DNA of 64,000 nt from contig NZ_JAERVO010000003.1 of NCBI RefSeq assembly GCF_016798325.1, positions 124,001 through 188,000 on the forward strand. Direction: 5' to 3'. The DNA comes from Marinobacter mangrovi. GTDB lineage: Bacteria; Pseudomonadota; Gammaproteobacteria; Pseudomonadales; Oleiphilaceae. A program made the position numbers and the translations under genes. The notes beneath the pieces were generated by a model. The model ran no database searches, had not been told where the DNA came from, and saw only the letters and a list, made by a program, of their open reading frames with translations. Of the stretch, positions 33,894 to 42,710 are shown one piece after another; position 1 is the stretch's first letter, and each line of letters starts with the position of its first letter.

Positions 33894-34703
33894 CTACCTC
33901 TCGTGTGCGTCACTTTCCCGGATAAAACTCTGCGGCGGCTTGCCAAAATGGCGTCGGAACGTCGCCACGAAAGCGCTGCTGCTGCGATAACCCAACGAAT
34001 AGGCCACGGCGGCGCTGCTTTCCCCTTCGCCCAGTCGGTTGATCGCCTCCAGCAATCGCAGACGGGTACGCCACTGCTGGAAGCTCATGCCGGTCTCGGC
34101 GCGGAACAGCCGCTCCATGGTGCGGGGGCTGGCCCCACAGGGGCGGGCCAGTTCATCCAGTCGACCGGTTTCCGCCGGATTTTCCGTCAGCACCTGCATC
34201 AGGGCCTGTAATCGTCGATCCTGACCGGCCGGCAGGTACAGCGGCGAGGGCGTCAGCCGACCAATTTCGTCCAGTGCCACTTGCAGCAGACGCCCCTCGG
34301 CGCCGACCACCGGTTGTGACAGATCCATCCCCATGATGCGTCGGATCAGCGCCCGCAGCAGCGCGGTCATTTCCATGACCTGGCAATGCTCCGGCAGATC
34401 CCTGCAGGCGCTGGCATCCACGTAGAGGTAGCGGACCGACGCCGGTGTGTGGGTGGTGACCTGATGATTCAATTGCGGCGCAATCCAGACGGCGTGGGTC
34501 GGCGGCACCACCCAGGCGCCGCTGTCGGTGTGGATCCGCAGGACGCCGGATTCCGCCCACGCCAGTTGGGCCCGCGGATGGCGGTGAACGCGCACGGTGC
34601 GATCGCTGCCGTAGACCGCCGCATGGCAGAGCACCGGCCGGTGGGGGTCCTCGATGAAGCCCTTGCCTTGGGGTTCATGCTGTGTCGTGTTTGCGATATC
34701 CAT
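33894..34703 (-). CDS. AraC-family transcriptional regulator with cupin sensor (NimR-like)
   Basis: 269 residues. N-terminal cupin-like domain (VHRHPRAQLAWAESGVLRIHTDSGAWVVPPTHAVWIAPQLNHQV) followed by the double helix-turn-helix AraC domain (GRLDELARPCGASPRTMERLFRAETGMSFQQWRTRLRL, then SSSAFVATFRRHFGKPPQSF). This layout matches the YeaM/NimR group, whose members commonly control an adjacent exporter. Here the divergent neighbour is an SLC13-type anion transporter with 73 bases between starts, so that gene is the likely target. Ribosome site weak. Confidence 0.88.
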   Translation of the reverse strand: MDIANTTQHEPQGKGFIEDPHRPVLCHAAVYGSDRTVRVHRHPRAQLAWAESGVLRIHTDSGAWVVPPTHAVWIAPQLNHQVTTHTPASVRYLYVDASACRDLPEHCQVMEMTALLRALIRRIMGMDLSQPVVGAEGRLLQVALDEIGRLTPSPLYLPAGQDRRLQALMQVLTENPAETGRLDELARPCGASPRTMERLFRAETGMSFQQWRTRLRLLEAINRLGEGESSAAVAYSLGYRSSSAFVATFRRHFGKPPQSFIRESDAHER

Positions 34704-34776
34704 TGTCAGTCTGTCGTCTTTTCACATGACGAGCATACACCCATGATGGAGCCACTTTCACGACAGGAGTCACGAC

Positions 34777-36180
34777 GTGCTTGATAAGCGTCATCTCAGC
34801 CAGGGCCTGGTGATCGTCGCCGTGTTCCTGGCGATTCTGGTCCAGATCCATCCCCCGGCCGCCCTGGACACCGAACAGACCCGAACGCTGGGCATCGTCC
34901 TTGTGACCCTGGTGCTCTGGGCCACCGGGGTATTGCCGGAATACCTGAGCGCGCTGATCTTCTTCCTCGCGGCGCTGTTGCTGGAGGTGGCCACACCGGC
35001 GCAGATTTTTTCCGGGTTTTCTTCCTCCGCCTGGTGGCTGATTTTCGCCGGCATGGTGATCGGCATGGCGATTCGCTCCACCGGTCTGGGCGATCGGGTG
35101 GCGGCCGTCCTGGGACGGCATCTGGCACACAGCTATCGCGGGTTGATCATCGGCCTGGTGGTGTTTTGCGGGATGCTGGGTTTCGTCATGCCGTCGTCCA
35201 TGGGGCGCATCCTGATGATGGTGCCGGTGGGCCTGGCGCTGGCCGAGCGCTGCGGCTTCGGGGCCGGAAGCCAGGGCCGCACCGGTATCGCCCTGGCGGT
35301 CACCTTCGGCTGCCACGTGCCGACCTTTACCATCCTGCCGGCCAACATTCCCAACATGGTACTGGTGGGCGCCGCCAACACCATCTACGGCGTCGACTTC
35401 AGCTACACCCAGTACCTGCTGCTTCACTTTCCCATCCTGGGAGCGCTCAAGGCCGTGATCATTGCCGGCCTGATCCTGCGGTTCTTTCCTGCCCATATCG
35501 CCGCTCAATCCGTCAACCCGGAAGCGCAGGTGCCCATCGGCCCGATGTCCGGGCAACAGCGCTACCTGTCCGGCATCCTGCTGCTGGCCCTGGCGCTGTG
35601 GCTGACCGACAGCTGGCACGGCGTCAGCCCGGCCTGGGTGGGGCTGGGTGCCGCCATCTATTTGCTGCTGCCCCGAGTCGGGCTGGTGGACAACAGTCGG
35701 GTGAGCCAACAACTGAACATCACGGTGCTGCTGTTCGTGGCCGGCGTGCTCGGGCTGGGCGCGGTGGTGAACAGTTCGGGACTGGGTCAGGTCCTGGCCG
35801 CCACCCTGGAGCGCTGGCTGCCACTGGCGCCGGGCGAGGATGCCCGCAATTTCTTCTCACTGGTGGGGATGGCCTTTTCCACCGGTATCCTCACCACACT
35901 GCCCGGCGTACCGGCGGTGCTGACCCCGATGGCTGGCCAGCTGGCCGACTTGACCGGGATGAGTCTGGAGGCGGTGATCATGACCCAGGTGGTGGGCTTT
36001 TCCACAATCCTGCTGCCGTATCAGTCCGGCCCGCTGCTGGTGGGCATGCAGCTGGCCAATGAGCCGGTTCGCAGCCTGCTGAAGATCACCGTGCCCCTGA
36101 CCGTGATCGCCCTGCTGATCCTGACGCCGCTGGATTACCTGTGGTGGCAGTTGCTGGGTATGTTCGACGGCGGTGGCTGA
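34777..36180 (+). CDS. SLC13/DASS-family sodium:anion symporter
   Basis: 467-residue inner-membrane transporter with about 12 hydrophobic helices. GTG 34777 follows ACAGGAG at 7-base spacing. It resembles the divalent anion:sodium symporters (CitT/SLC13), importers of dicarboxylates, citrate or sulfate; the first half carries MPSSMGRILMMVPVGLALAE and the second TTLPGVPAVLTPMAGQLADLTGM, inverted-repeat-like elements with Pro/Ser/Thr as in SNT motifs, though the exact SNT is changed. The substrate is therefore uncertain. Likely controlled by the divergent AraC regulator. Its stop directly abuts the convergent NlpC/P60 gene. Confidence 0.85.
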   Translation: MLDKRHLSQGLVIVAVFLAILVQIHPPAALDTEQTRTLGIVLVTLVLWATGVLPEYLSALIFFLAALLLEVATPAQIFSGFSSSAWWLIFAGMVIGMAIRSTGLGDRVAAVLGRHLAHSYRGLIIGLVVFCGMLGFVMPSSMGRILMMVPVGLALAERCGFGAGSQGRTGIALAVTFGCHVPTFTILPANIPNMVLVGAANTIYGVDFSYTQYLLLHFPILGALKAVIIAGLILRFFPAHIAAQSVNPEAQVPIGPMSGQQRYLSGILLLALALWLTDSWHGVSPAWVGLGAAIYLLLPRVGLVDNSRVSQQLNITVLLFVAGVLGLGAVVNSSGLGQVLAATLERWLPLAPGEDARNFFSLVGMAFSTGILTTLPGVPAVLTPMAGQLADLTGMSLEAVIMTQVVGFSTILLPYQSGPLLVGMQLANEPVRSLLKITVPLTVIALLILTPLDYLWWQLLGMFDGGG

Positions 36181-36705
36181 TCAATGGTCGAAACGGCGGG
36201 CCTGACTGTATCGGTCCCGCCAGTAGTAGCCGTCGAGACGGGATTCGGTGACGCCGACCGACGATGAAGCGTGGATAAACCGCTCGTCGCCCATGTAGAT
36301 GCCGGCGTGCTGGTCCTTGCCTTCGATGCGGAAGAACACCAGGTCGCCCGGCCGGATCTGGTTGAGGGGCACCACATCGCCCATGGCCAGCATCTGGTCG
36401 GTGGTGCGCGGCAGCAGCCGGTCCAGCCCCTCACGGTAGGCGGTCATGATGAAGCCGGAGCAGTCGAAGCCATCGCCGTCGGTGCCGCCATAGCGGTAGG
36501 GCGTGCCCTCGTAACGTTCGAACACCTGCCACAGGCGGGCCGCCGTGTCCGACGTCGCGATCGTAGCCGGCGGCGTCGCAGGGCTTCGCGGCAGGGCACC
36601 GTCGCTGGCGCAACCGCCCAGACCCAACATGGCCAGCAGGAGCCAGACAGCGGGCAGGGCACCGCGCTTCCCGGCAAAAAGGCTGCAAAACAAGACACTG
36701 GCCAT
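36181..36705 (-). CDS. NlpC/P60-family peptidoglycan endopeptidase lipoprotein
   Basis: Cleaves peptide stems in the cell wall. 174 residues: signal peptide with lipobox LGGC (about Cys32), a short Ala/Thr/Pro linker, and an NlpC/P60 domain with catalytic Cys in GDGFDCSGFI (about residue 81), His in QHAGIYMGDERFIHASS, and the later His/Ser region, as in the Spr/MepS type. The ATG lacks a clear ribosome site. Convergent with the SLC13 gene, the two stops being adjacent with no spacer. Confidence 0.9.
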   Translation of the reverse strand: MASVLFCSLFAGKRGALPAVWLLLAMLGLGGCASDGALPRSPATPPATIATSDTAARLWQVFERYEGTPYRYGGTDGDGFDCSGFIMTAYREGLDRLLPRTTDQMLAMGDVVPLNQIRPGDLVFFRIEGKDQHAGIYMGDERFIHASSSVGVTESRLDGYYWRDRYSQARRFDH

Positions 36706-36787
36706 GATCGGACAACCAACCTGTGAAAACGGACGTGCACCCGCTTACTTTATAAGCGAATTCACAAGCTGTCAGGTTACGATTCCC

Positions 36788-37477
36788 TCAGCGGGTGACC
36801 CAGCCGCCGCTCATTGGAAACACCTGCCCGACAAAGCAGTCCGCGGCGTCGCTGCACAGGTAGGCCGCCAGGCTGGCGTCCTCCCGGGGTGTCACCAATC
36901 GCCCCAGCGGCACCTCCCGCTGCACCCGTTCCTGGAAGCGGGGATTGGCCTGGACCTCCGGCGGGAAGTAGGTGGGGTTGTCCACGAAGTTCTGGGCGAT
37001 GGCGTTGAACTGGATGTTGTGCCGGGCCAGCTCCACGCCGGCCGACTGGACGTAGGCCAGCTGCGCGCCCCGGGCGGCGCTGTAGGTGGACGCCCGCTTC
37101 ATGCCGCGCAGGGCCGAAGCGCTGCCCATCAGCAGGATCTTGCCGCGGCCATGGTCCAGCATGCCGGGCAGGACCGCCTGGACCAGCCGCGGCAGCGGAT
37201 CCACCAGGGCGGAAAACACGTTGCGCCATTCGTCCTGGGTCACTTCATCCACGGGCGTGCTGGGCGCGGCAATCGCCAGGTTGGCCACCAGCACGTCCAC
37301 ATCGCCGGCGGCGCGGACCACCTTGGCCGCAGCGCCGGTGGGCAACAGCGGCGTGGTGTCGTCGATCACCGTGGCGCCGTGTTCCGCCAGCACCTCGCAC
37401 AGCGCCGGCCCCATAAAGGCATCCGCCTGGGTGACCAGAATGCGTTTACCGGCCAGGGATTGACCAGACAGGGACAT
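36788..37477 (-). CDS. halohydrin dehalogenase-like SDR-fold protein
   Basis: 229 residues from ATG 37477 (AGGAGG at 5-base spacing). It has an SDR fold but not the SDR motifs: the TGxxxGxG dinucleotide loop is TQADAFMG (16-23), fitting T-x4-F/Y-x-G, and the YxxxK pair is Tyr132-x3-Arg136 with Ser119 thirteen residues before the Tyr (S-x12-Y-x3-R). These two patterns define halohydrin dehalogenases (HheA/B/C and relatives), which form epoxides from vicinal haloalcohols without NAD(P). The C-terminal NFVDNPTYFPPEV...LGRL...GQVFPMSGGW also follows HheC. Monocistronic; no haloalkane dehalogenase or epoxide hydrolase nearby. The true substrate is untested. Confidence 0.8.
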   Translation of the reverse strand: MSLSGQSLAGKRILVTQADAFMGPALCEVLAEHGATVIDDTTPLLPTGAAAKVVRAAGDVDVLVANLAIAAPSTPVDEVTQDEWRNVFSALVDPLPRLVQAVLPGMLDHGRGKILLMGSASALRGMKRASTYSAARGAQLAYVQSAGVELARHNIQFNAIAQNFVDNPTYFPPEVQANPRFQERVQREVPLGRLVTPREDASLAAYLCSDAADCFVGQVFPMSGGWVTR

Positions 37478-37584
37478 AAACACCTCCTGACAGACCCGGA
37501 ATGTGTGGCCTTACCTTAACCCGCTGATGTCGAGATTGCAGCCCGTCGCCGTCCTCGCCCCATCCCGGCCCACGTCGGGTCGCA

Positions 37585-38706
37585 TCAGCCGGTCTCTCCA
37601 TGCACCACCGCTCGATTGCGCCCCTGGCGCTTGGCCCGATAGAGCGCCCGATCCGCCTGCGCCAGCACCTCAGCCACCGGCTGTTCGTCCGCCGGCATCA
37701 GGGTGCTCAGACCGATGCTGATGGTCACCACCGGCGCCACCTCCGAATGGGCATGGGGAATCTGCAGGGCCTCGACCCGGGTGCGCAGCCGTTCGGCGAT
37801 GGCCCGGGCGTCGGCTTCCGGCGTCATGGGCAGGACCAGCGCGAATTCCTCGCCACCATAGCGGGTCACCAGATCCGTGGGGCGGCGCACCACGTCCCTC
37901 AGGGCCTGCGCGATCGCCTGCAGGCAATCGTCGCCCGCCTGGTGGCCGTAGTGGTCGTTGAAGGCCTTGAAGCTGTCCACGTCGCACATCAGGATCGACG
38001 TCGGCATTTGATCCTGGTGGGCCCGGCTCCAGTCGTGGTTGAGGAACTGATCCAGACTGCGCCGGTTAGCCAGGCCCGTGAGCTTGTCGGTGGTGCTCAG
38101 CTTCTCCAGGTTACGGTTTGACTGGATCAACTGGTCCTCGGCGTGATCGATCTCTTTCCGGAACAGGTGGGAAAAGCTGCCACTGAGGGTCATGGCCCCG
38201 ACGACGCTCACCGCAAACATCCAGTTTACATAGGCCTCGGGCACCGGCGTCGCCGCCTCGGCAAACAGGAACTGGCACATCAGGAACAGGGTCACCAACC
38301 CGCCCAGCAGCCACACCAGCACAGCCGTGCGGTGTCGGATAAAGATCAGCGCCTGCACGCTGCCAATGGCGTAGTAGAAGAGATGGACACCGGCTGCTGC
38401 CCCGATGAAATAGGTCACCACGAGGATCTGGGTGCAGGCATTGATCAGCACCAGGTTCCGGGAATAGGTGTATCGATGACTTCGATTGAAGCCCAGCACC
38501 GTCAGGTAGCCCGCCATGAACAGCATGTTCAGGGAAAAAACCGGCCAGTACAGGGCGATGTCGTAGAACAGATAGAACACCTGGTACGGCAACGTCGCCA
38601 TGGCACCGAACAACGCAATCTGGTTGGTCAACGCGATCTGACGACGCAGACGGGGCGGTCGGCCTGCCGTGCCCTGCAACCAGAGTTTTTCGATGGACGC
38701 GTACAT
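37585..38706 (-). CDS. membrane diguanylate cyclase (GGDEF)
   Basis: Second c-di-GMP synthase in the window, 373 residues. Six hydrophobic helices (about 28-175) form an integral sensor, then a short coiled linker and a GGDEF domain: TDKLTGLANRRSLDQF, MCDVDSFKAFNDHYGH and active-site GGEEF (284-288). The I-site RPTD (275-278) lies five residues before, so product inhibition is expected. GGAAAAGG precedes the ATG. Overall layout resembles the gene at 28521 but sequences outside the catalytic motifs differ. It is upstream of nothing co-transcribed. Confidence 0.92.
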   Translation of the reverse strand: MYASIEKLWLQGTAGRPPRLRRQIALTNQIALFGAMATLPYQVFYLFYDIALYWPVFSLNMLFMAGYLTVLGFNRSHRYTYSRNLVLINACTQILVVTYFIGAAAGVHLFYYAIGSVQALIFIRHRTAVLVWLLGGLVTLFLMCQFLFAEAATPVPEAYVNWMFAVSVVGAMTLSGSFSHLFRKEIDHAEDQLIQSNRNLEKLSTTDKLTGLANRRSLDQFLNHDWSRAHQDQMPTSILMCDVDSFKAFNDHYGHQAGDDCLQAIAQALRDVVRRPTDLVTRYGGEEFALVLPMTPEADARAIAERLRTRVEALQIPHAHSEVAPVVTISIGLSTLMPADEQPVAEVLAQADRALYRAKRQGRNRAVVHGETG

Positions 38707-38822
38707 AAAAGCCTTTTCCGGACAGACTTCTACACTATAGGCCAGATGTACGATGGGAATGTTGTCGCAGCCCGCAACCTGTCCGGATTGTCATGTGACG
38801 CTCACCCGTCCGGACACTCCGC

Positions 38823-39896
38823 TCAGGGGCAGCTTTCGCGCACCATCAGGCGGGTCGGGATCAGGACGTTGCGATCAGGCTCTTCGCCCAGGAACAGGCG
38901 TGCCGCCATGCGGCCCTTTTCGGCACTCTGCTGGTAGACCGTCGTGAGCGATGGGTGCAGGGTGTTGCCCTCGGGAATGCCATCGAAGCCGACAATGCGC
39001 AGGTCTTCGGGGATGCGCAGTTTCATCTGCAGCGCCACCTGGATCGCCGCCAGCGCCAGGCGATCGCTCATGCACAGCAGCAGGTCCGGCCGCTGGTCGC
39101 TGTTGAGCGCTTCCCAGGCGGCCTGATAGGCGTCGGGATGATCGTTGGTGGGAGTGGACCAGATGCGCTCGGCCGGCACATCGTAGCCGGCGGCATGCAG
39201 GGCATCGAGATAGCCGCCCAGGCGCCGCACGGACACCGCCCGCTGCTCACGAAACAGTTCCCGGCCGTCGATACGGCAGACCGTTTCCGACGCCACCAGT
39301 CGCAACCCGAGGATGCTGACCCGCTGCGGTGGCGCTTTCAGGGCGTGCTCGGCGCTGGTACGGGCGCCTTCATAGTTGTCGATATTGACCCAGGTGCAAC
39401 CGTCCAGGTCGAAATCCACCGCCACCATGGGCTTGCCCTGTTGCAGCAACCGGTCGTAGGTGCGTCCTTTGGACAGCCAGCCGTAAATGATGAAGCCGTC
39501 CACCATGGCTTCCTGCAGATGGCTGCGATACTCGCTGTCCGGATCCTGACTGGAGAGCAATAGCATGTTCATGCGGTTCTGGTCGAAGACTTCAGCCAGG
39601 CCGTGCAGGAATTCGCTGGCCACGGGATCGGTCAGGGAGTAGGCGAGATTGTCCGCCAGCATCACGCCGACGTTGCCGGTGCGTCCGGTGCGCAGGCTGC
39701 GGGCCGCGGCGTTGGGCCCCATGTAGCCCAGGCGTTTGCACTCGTCCAGAATCCAGCGCCGGCGGGCTTCCGACAGCTGATCCGGGCGGTTGAAGGCGTT
39801 GGAGATAGTCGCGGTGGAGACGTCAAGCAGCTCCGCCATGCGTTTGACGGTCAGCCGCTCCCTTCCTGGCCGCGACGGCGCTCCGGTGCCGGTCAT
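38823..39896 (-). CDS. aglR: LacI-family transcriptional regulator of the alpha-glucoside locus
   Basis: 357 residues. N-terminal LacI helix-turn-helix (LTVKRMAELLDVSTATISNAFNRPDQLSEARRRWI, about 15-49) with the hinge helix following, then a periplasmic-binding-protein-like effector domain. Its ATG overlaps the aglK stop (ATGA), so it is the last gene of the agl operon and would be induced together with it. The 14-bp palindromes upstream of the porin (47637, 47563) and binding protein (45940) are its likely operators. The effector is probably an alpha-glucoside or a phosphate of one; the symbol follows the role by position and is not proven. Confidence 0.82.
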   Translation of the reverse strand: MTGTGAPSRPGRERLTVKRMAELLDVSTATISNAFNRPDQLSEARRRWILDECKRLGYMGPNAAARSLRTGRTGNVGVMLADNLAYSLTDPVASEFLHGLAEVFDQNRMNMLLLSSQDPDSEYRSHLQEAMVDGFIIYGWLSKGRTYDRLLQQGKPMVAVDFDLDGCTWVNIDNYEGARTSAEHALKAPPQRVSILGLRLVASETVCRIDGRELFREQRAVSVRRLGGYLDALHAAGYDVPAERIWSTPTNDHPDAYQAAWEALNSDQRPDLLLCMSDRLALAAIQVALQMKLRIPEDLRIVGFDGIPEGNTLHPSLTTVYQQSAEKGRMAARLFLGEEPDRNVLIPTRLMVRESCP

Positions 39897-41041
39897 CCCT
39901 GGGCACCTCCCATCCGGGCTTCCCCGACCTCATTGGCGGCCGGTGCGCGGGTCCGACGCAGCACCTGTCCGCTTTCATCGAACAGATGCGCGCTGTCGAC
40001 GCTGATCACCGGCACCAGCGACTGGCCCTGGATGACCGGACAGGGCACCGGCTGGCGCACCACCAGGGGCTCGCCGGCGCCGGGTACGTCCAGATAGACA
40101 TAGGCCTCGTTGCCCAGGTATTCCACGTTCATCACCTCCAGCGGCGTGTCGTCGGGTCCCGGCTTGCGCAATTGCAGGTGTTCCGGGCGAATGCCCAGGG
40201 TCACCGTCGCGCCCGCCTCCAGCCGCGAACTATCGCATGCGCAGCTGGCCAGGCCAATCCCGTCCAGCGTGACCTCGCTGGTGTCCGCCCCGGGAGTTGT
40301 CAGGGTCCCGGGCAGCAGGTTCATCTTGGGCGAGCCAATAAAGCCCGCTACGAACAGGCTTTCCGGGTTCTCGTAGAGGTCAAACGGCGAGCCCACCTGC
40401 TCGATGTGGCCCTTGTTGAGCACCACGATCTTGTCAGCCAGGGTCATGGCTTCCACCTGGTCATGGGTCACGTAGATCATGGTGGACTGCAGCCGGTTGT
40501 GCAGCTTGGCGATCTCGTTGCGCATCTGAACCCGCAGGCTGGCGTCCAGGTTCGACAGAGGTTCATCGAACAGCATGATGCGCGGCTCCCGCGCCATCGC
40601 CCGACCGATCGCCACGCGCTGGCGCTGGCCCCCGGACAGCTCCCGGGGCTTACGGTGCAGCAGTTCGCCCAGCTGCAACACATCGGCGGTTTTCTGCACC
40701 CATTCGCGAATCTTCTCCTTGCCTGCGCCGCTGCCCAACTTGAGGCCAAAGGCAATGTTCTCGAAGACGCTCATGTGCGGGTAGAGGGCGTAGGACTGGA
40801 ACACCATGCCCACGCCCCGCTCCTTGGGGGACAGCTCGTTGACGATCTCGCCGTCGATCTCCAGTTCACCGTCGGTGATTTCCTCCAGGCCGGCGATCAG
40901 CCGCAGCAGGGTCGACTTGCCGCAGCCGGAAGGGCCGACGAAGACCACGAACTCGCCGTCGTCCACCCGCAGGTCGATCTGGTGAATGATCTCCTCGTTG
41001 CCAAACGCCTTGGTGATGTCTTTCAGTTCCACACAAGCCAT
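39893..41041 (-). CDS. aglK: alpha-glucoside ABC transporter ATPase (MalK/UgpC type)
   Basis: Energises the AglEFG importer. 382 residues from ATG 41041; GGAG then has 8-base spacing, while the ATG six bases earlier has only 2. Walker A GPSGCGKST (36-44), Q-loop MVFQSYALYPH, signature LSGGQRQR, Walker B IMLFDEP and the His switch THDQ are intact. The C-terminal extension of about 140 residues is the OB-fold regulatory domain of the MalK/UgpC family. Encoded between the alpha-glucosidase and the LacI-type repressor. Confidence 0.9.
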   Translation of the reverse strand: MACVELKDITKAFGNEEIIHQIDLRVDDGEFVVFVGPSGCGKSTLLRLIAGLEEITDGELEIDGEIVNELSPKERGVGMVFQSYALYPHMSVFENIAFGLKLGSGAGKEKIREWVQKTADVLQLGELLHRKPRELSGGQRQRVAIGRAMAREPRIMLFDEPLSNLDASLRVQMRNEIAKLHNRLQSTMIYVTHDQVEAMTLADKIVVLNKGHIEQVGSPFDLYENPESLFVAGFIGSPKMNLLPGTLTTPGADTSEVTLDGIGLASCACDSSRLEAGATVTLGIRPEHLQLRKPGPDDTPLEVMNVEYLGNEAYVYLDVPGAGEPLVVRQPVPCPVIQGQSLVPVISVDSAHLFDESGQVLRRTRAPAANEVGEARMGGAQG

Positions 41042-41075
41042 GTTCATTGCTCCCGGGCGTCGTACGCGCCCTGTC

Positions 41076-42692
41076 TCAGAGTTCGGCGTAAAAAGCCTGG
41101 TACGGCGGCAGGTCGATCTGACCGCCCTGCAACTGGCCGCTGAATCCGTGGCCCTCTACGGGCGTCAGTCCGGCTCCGGACCAGGTCAACGATTGCGCCT
41201 GGCCCGTGATATTGATGGCCACCAGCAGGGTCTGGTCCGGGTGACGGCGGATCCAGCACAGGACGTCACCGGTGTCCTCCACCAGCTCCAGTTCGCCACC
41301 GCACAACGCCGGCTGCTGCTGACGCCAACGAATCAGGGTGCGGACACGGTTGAGGATGGAATCGCTGTGCTCCTCCTGCACGCTGACCGCATACTCCAGA
41401 TGATCACGATCGATCGGCAGCCAGGGTTCGCCGGTGGTGAAATCGGCCTTCTCGGTGGGCGTCCAGATCATCGGCGTGCGACAGCCGTCGCGGCCGCGGA
41501 ACTCCGGCCAGAAGTTGATGCCGTACGGGTCCTGCAGGCTTTCGAACGGCACGTCCGCCTCCGGCAGCCCCAGTTCCTCGCCCTGGTAGATGCAGACGCT
41601 GCCACGCAGGGACAGCAGCAGGGCCATCAGCACTGGCGGGTAGGCCTGCGGGTCTTCGTCACCGTGGCTCCAGCGACTGACCACCCGCACCACATCGTGG
41701 TTGCTCAGCGCCCAGCAGGGCCAGCCGTCGCCGATCCCGTGCTCATAGTTGCGCACCACGTCGCGAATATAGGTCGGGCTGAAGCTGTCCGCCATCAGGT
41801 CGAAAGAATAGGCCATGTGCAGCCGATGATCGCCGGCGGTGTACTCGGCCATGCGCTCGAGTGGCTTGTCGTCGCCGATTTCGCCGACCAGCGAGGTGTC
41901 CTGGTAGCTGTCCATCAACGCCCGCATGTCGCTGAGGAAGTCCAGGTTTTCCGGCTGACTCAGGTCGTTGACGTGGCGCTGGTAGGTGTAGGGGTTCACC
42001 CCCTTGGCCACGACCGTTTTCTTTTCCCCCGCCGGTACCGCCGGGTTGTCCGCCAGCGACCGGTTGTGGAAGAAGAAGTTGACGGTGTCCAGACGGAAGC
42101 CGTTCACGCCCAGATCCAGCCAGAAGCGCATGTTGTCCAGGTGGGCCTGGCGCACGTCCGGGTTGTGGAAGTTCAGGTCCGGCTGGCTGGCCAGGAAGTT
42201 GTGCAGGTAATACTGCCCGCGCCGGGTATCCCACGCCCAGGCGCTGCCGCCGAAGATCGACAGCCAGTTGTTGGGTGGCGTGCCGTCCGGGCGCGGGTCG
42301 GCCCAGACGAACCAGTCCGCCTTCGGGTTGTCACGGCTGGCCCGGCTTTCGGCAAACCAGGGGTGCTGGTCGGAGGTGTGGGACAGCACCTGGTCGATCA
42401 TCACTTGCAGTCCCAGCCGGTGGGCCTCGGCGGTCAGCGCCCGGAAGTCGTCCAGGGTGCCGAACATCGGGTCCACCGCCCGATAGTCAGAGACGTCGTA
42501 GCCGAAATCCTTCATCGGCGAGAGGAAAAACGGCGACAGCCAGATCGCGTCCACGCCCAGTGAGGCCACGTAGGGCAGGCGCGACGTGACGCCCTTGAGG
42601 TCGCCAATGCCGTCCCCGTTGCTGTCCATGAAGCTGCGGGGATAGATCTGGTAGATCAGCCCGCCTTTCCACCAGGGTCGTGCTTGGGTCAT
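41076..42692 (-). CDS. aglA: alpha-glucosidase, GH13 subfamily 23 type
   Basis: Hydrolyses alpha-glucosides to glucose in the cytoplasm (no signal peptide). 538 residues, close in sequence to the Halomonas alpha-glucosidase HaG; the catalytic residues fall at the same numbers: nucleophile Asp202 (GFRLDTVN), acid/base Glu271 (LVGEIGD) and Asp333 (LSNHD). HaG is a GH13_23 enzyme activated by monovalent cations and able to transglucosylate; whether this one shares that is inference. AGGAG precedes the ATG by 9 bases. Encoded inside the importer operon, so imported maltose-, sucrose- or trehalose-like sugars are the expected substrates. Confidence 0.92.
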   Translation of the reverse strand: MTQARPWWKGGLIYQIYPRSFMDSNGDGIGDLKGVTSRLPYVASLGVDAIWLSPFFLSPMKDFGYDVSDYRAVDPMFGTLDDFRALTAEAHRLGLQVMIDQVLSHTSDQHPWFAESRASRDNPKADWFVWADPRPDGTPPNNWLSIFGGSAWAWDTRRGQYYLHNFLASQPDLNFHNPDVRQAHLDNMRFWLDLGVNGFRLDTVNFFFHNRSLADNPAVPAGEKKTVVAKGVNPYTYQRHVNDLSQPENLDFLSDMRALMDSYQDTSLVGEIGDDKPLERMAEYTAGDHRLHMAYSFDLMADSFSPTYIRDVVRNYEHGIGDGWPCWALSNHDVVRVVSRWSHGDEDPQAYPPVLMALLLSLRGSVCIYQGEELGLPEADVPFESLQDPYGINFWPEFRGRDGCRTPMIWTPTEKADFTTGEPWLPIDRDHLEYAVSVQEEHSDSILNRVRTLIRWRQQQPALCGGELELVEDTGDVLCWIRRHPDQTLLVAINITGQAQSLTWSGAGLTPVEGHGFSGQLQGGQIDLPPYQAFYAEL

Positions 42693-42710
42693 AACTCGGG
42701 ACTCCTAAAA

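Noticed and set aside
36788-37477. Reading the gene as a normal NAD(P)-dependent SDR
   Set aside because: The glycine-rich loop and the catalytic Lys are both missing, replaced by halohydrin-dehalogenase motifs.
40986-42563. 525-codon plus-strand frame opposite aglA
   Set aside because: Antisense to a GH13 enzyme with an intact catalytic triad; repetitive Val/Ala/Arg/Gln composition.
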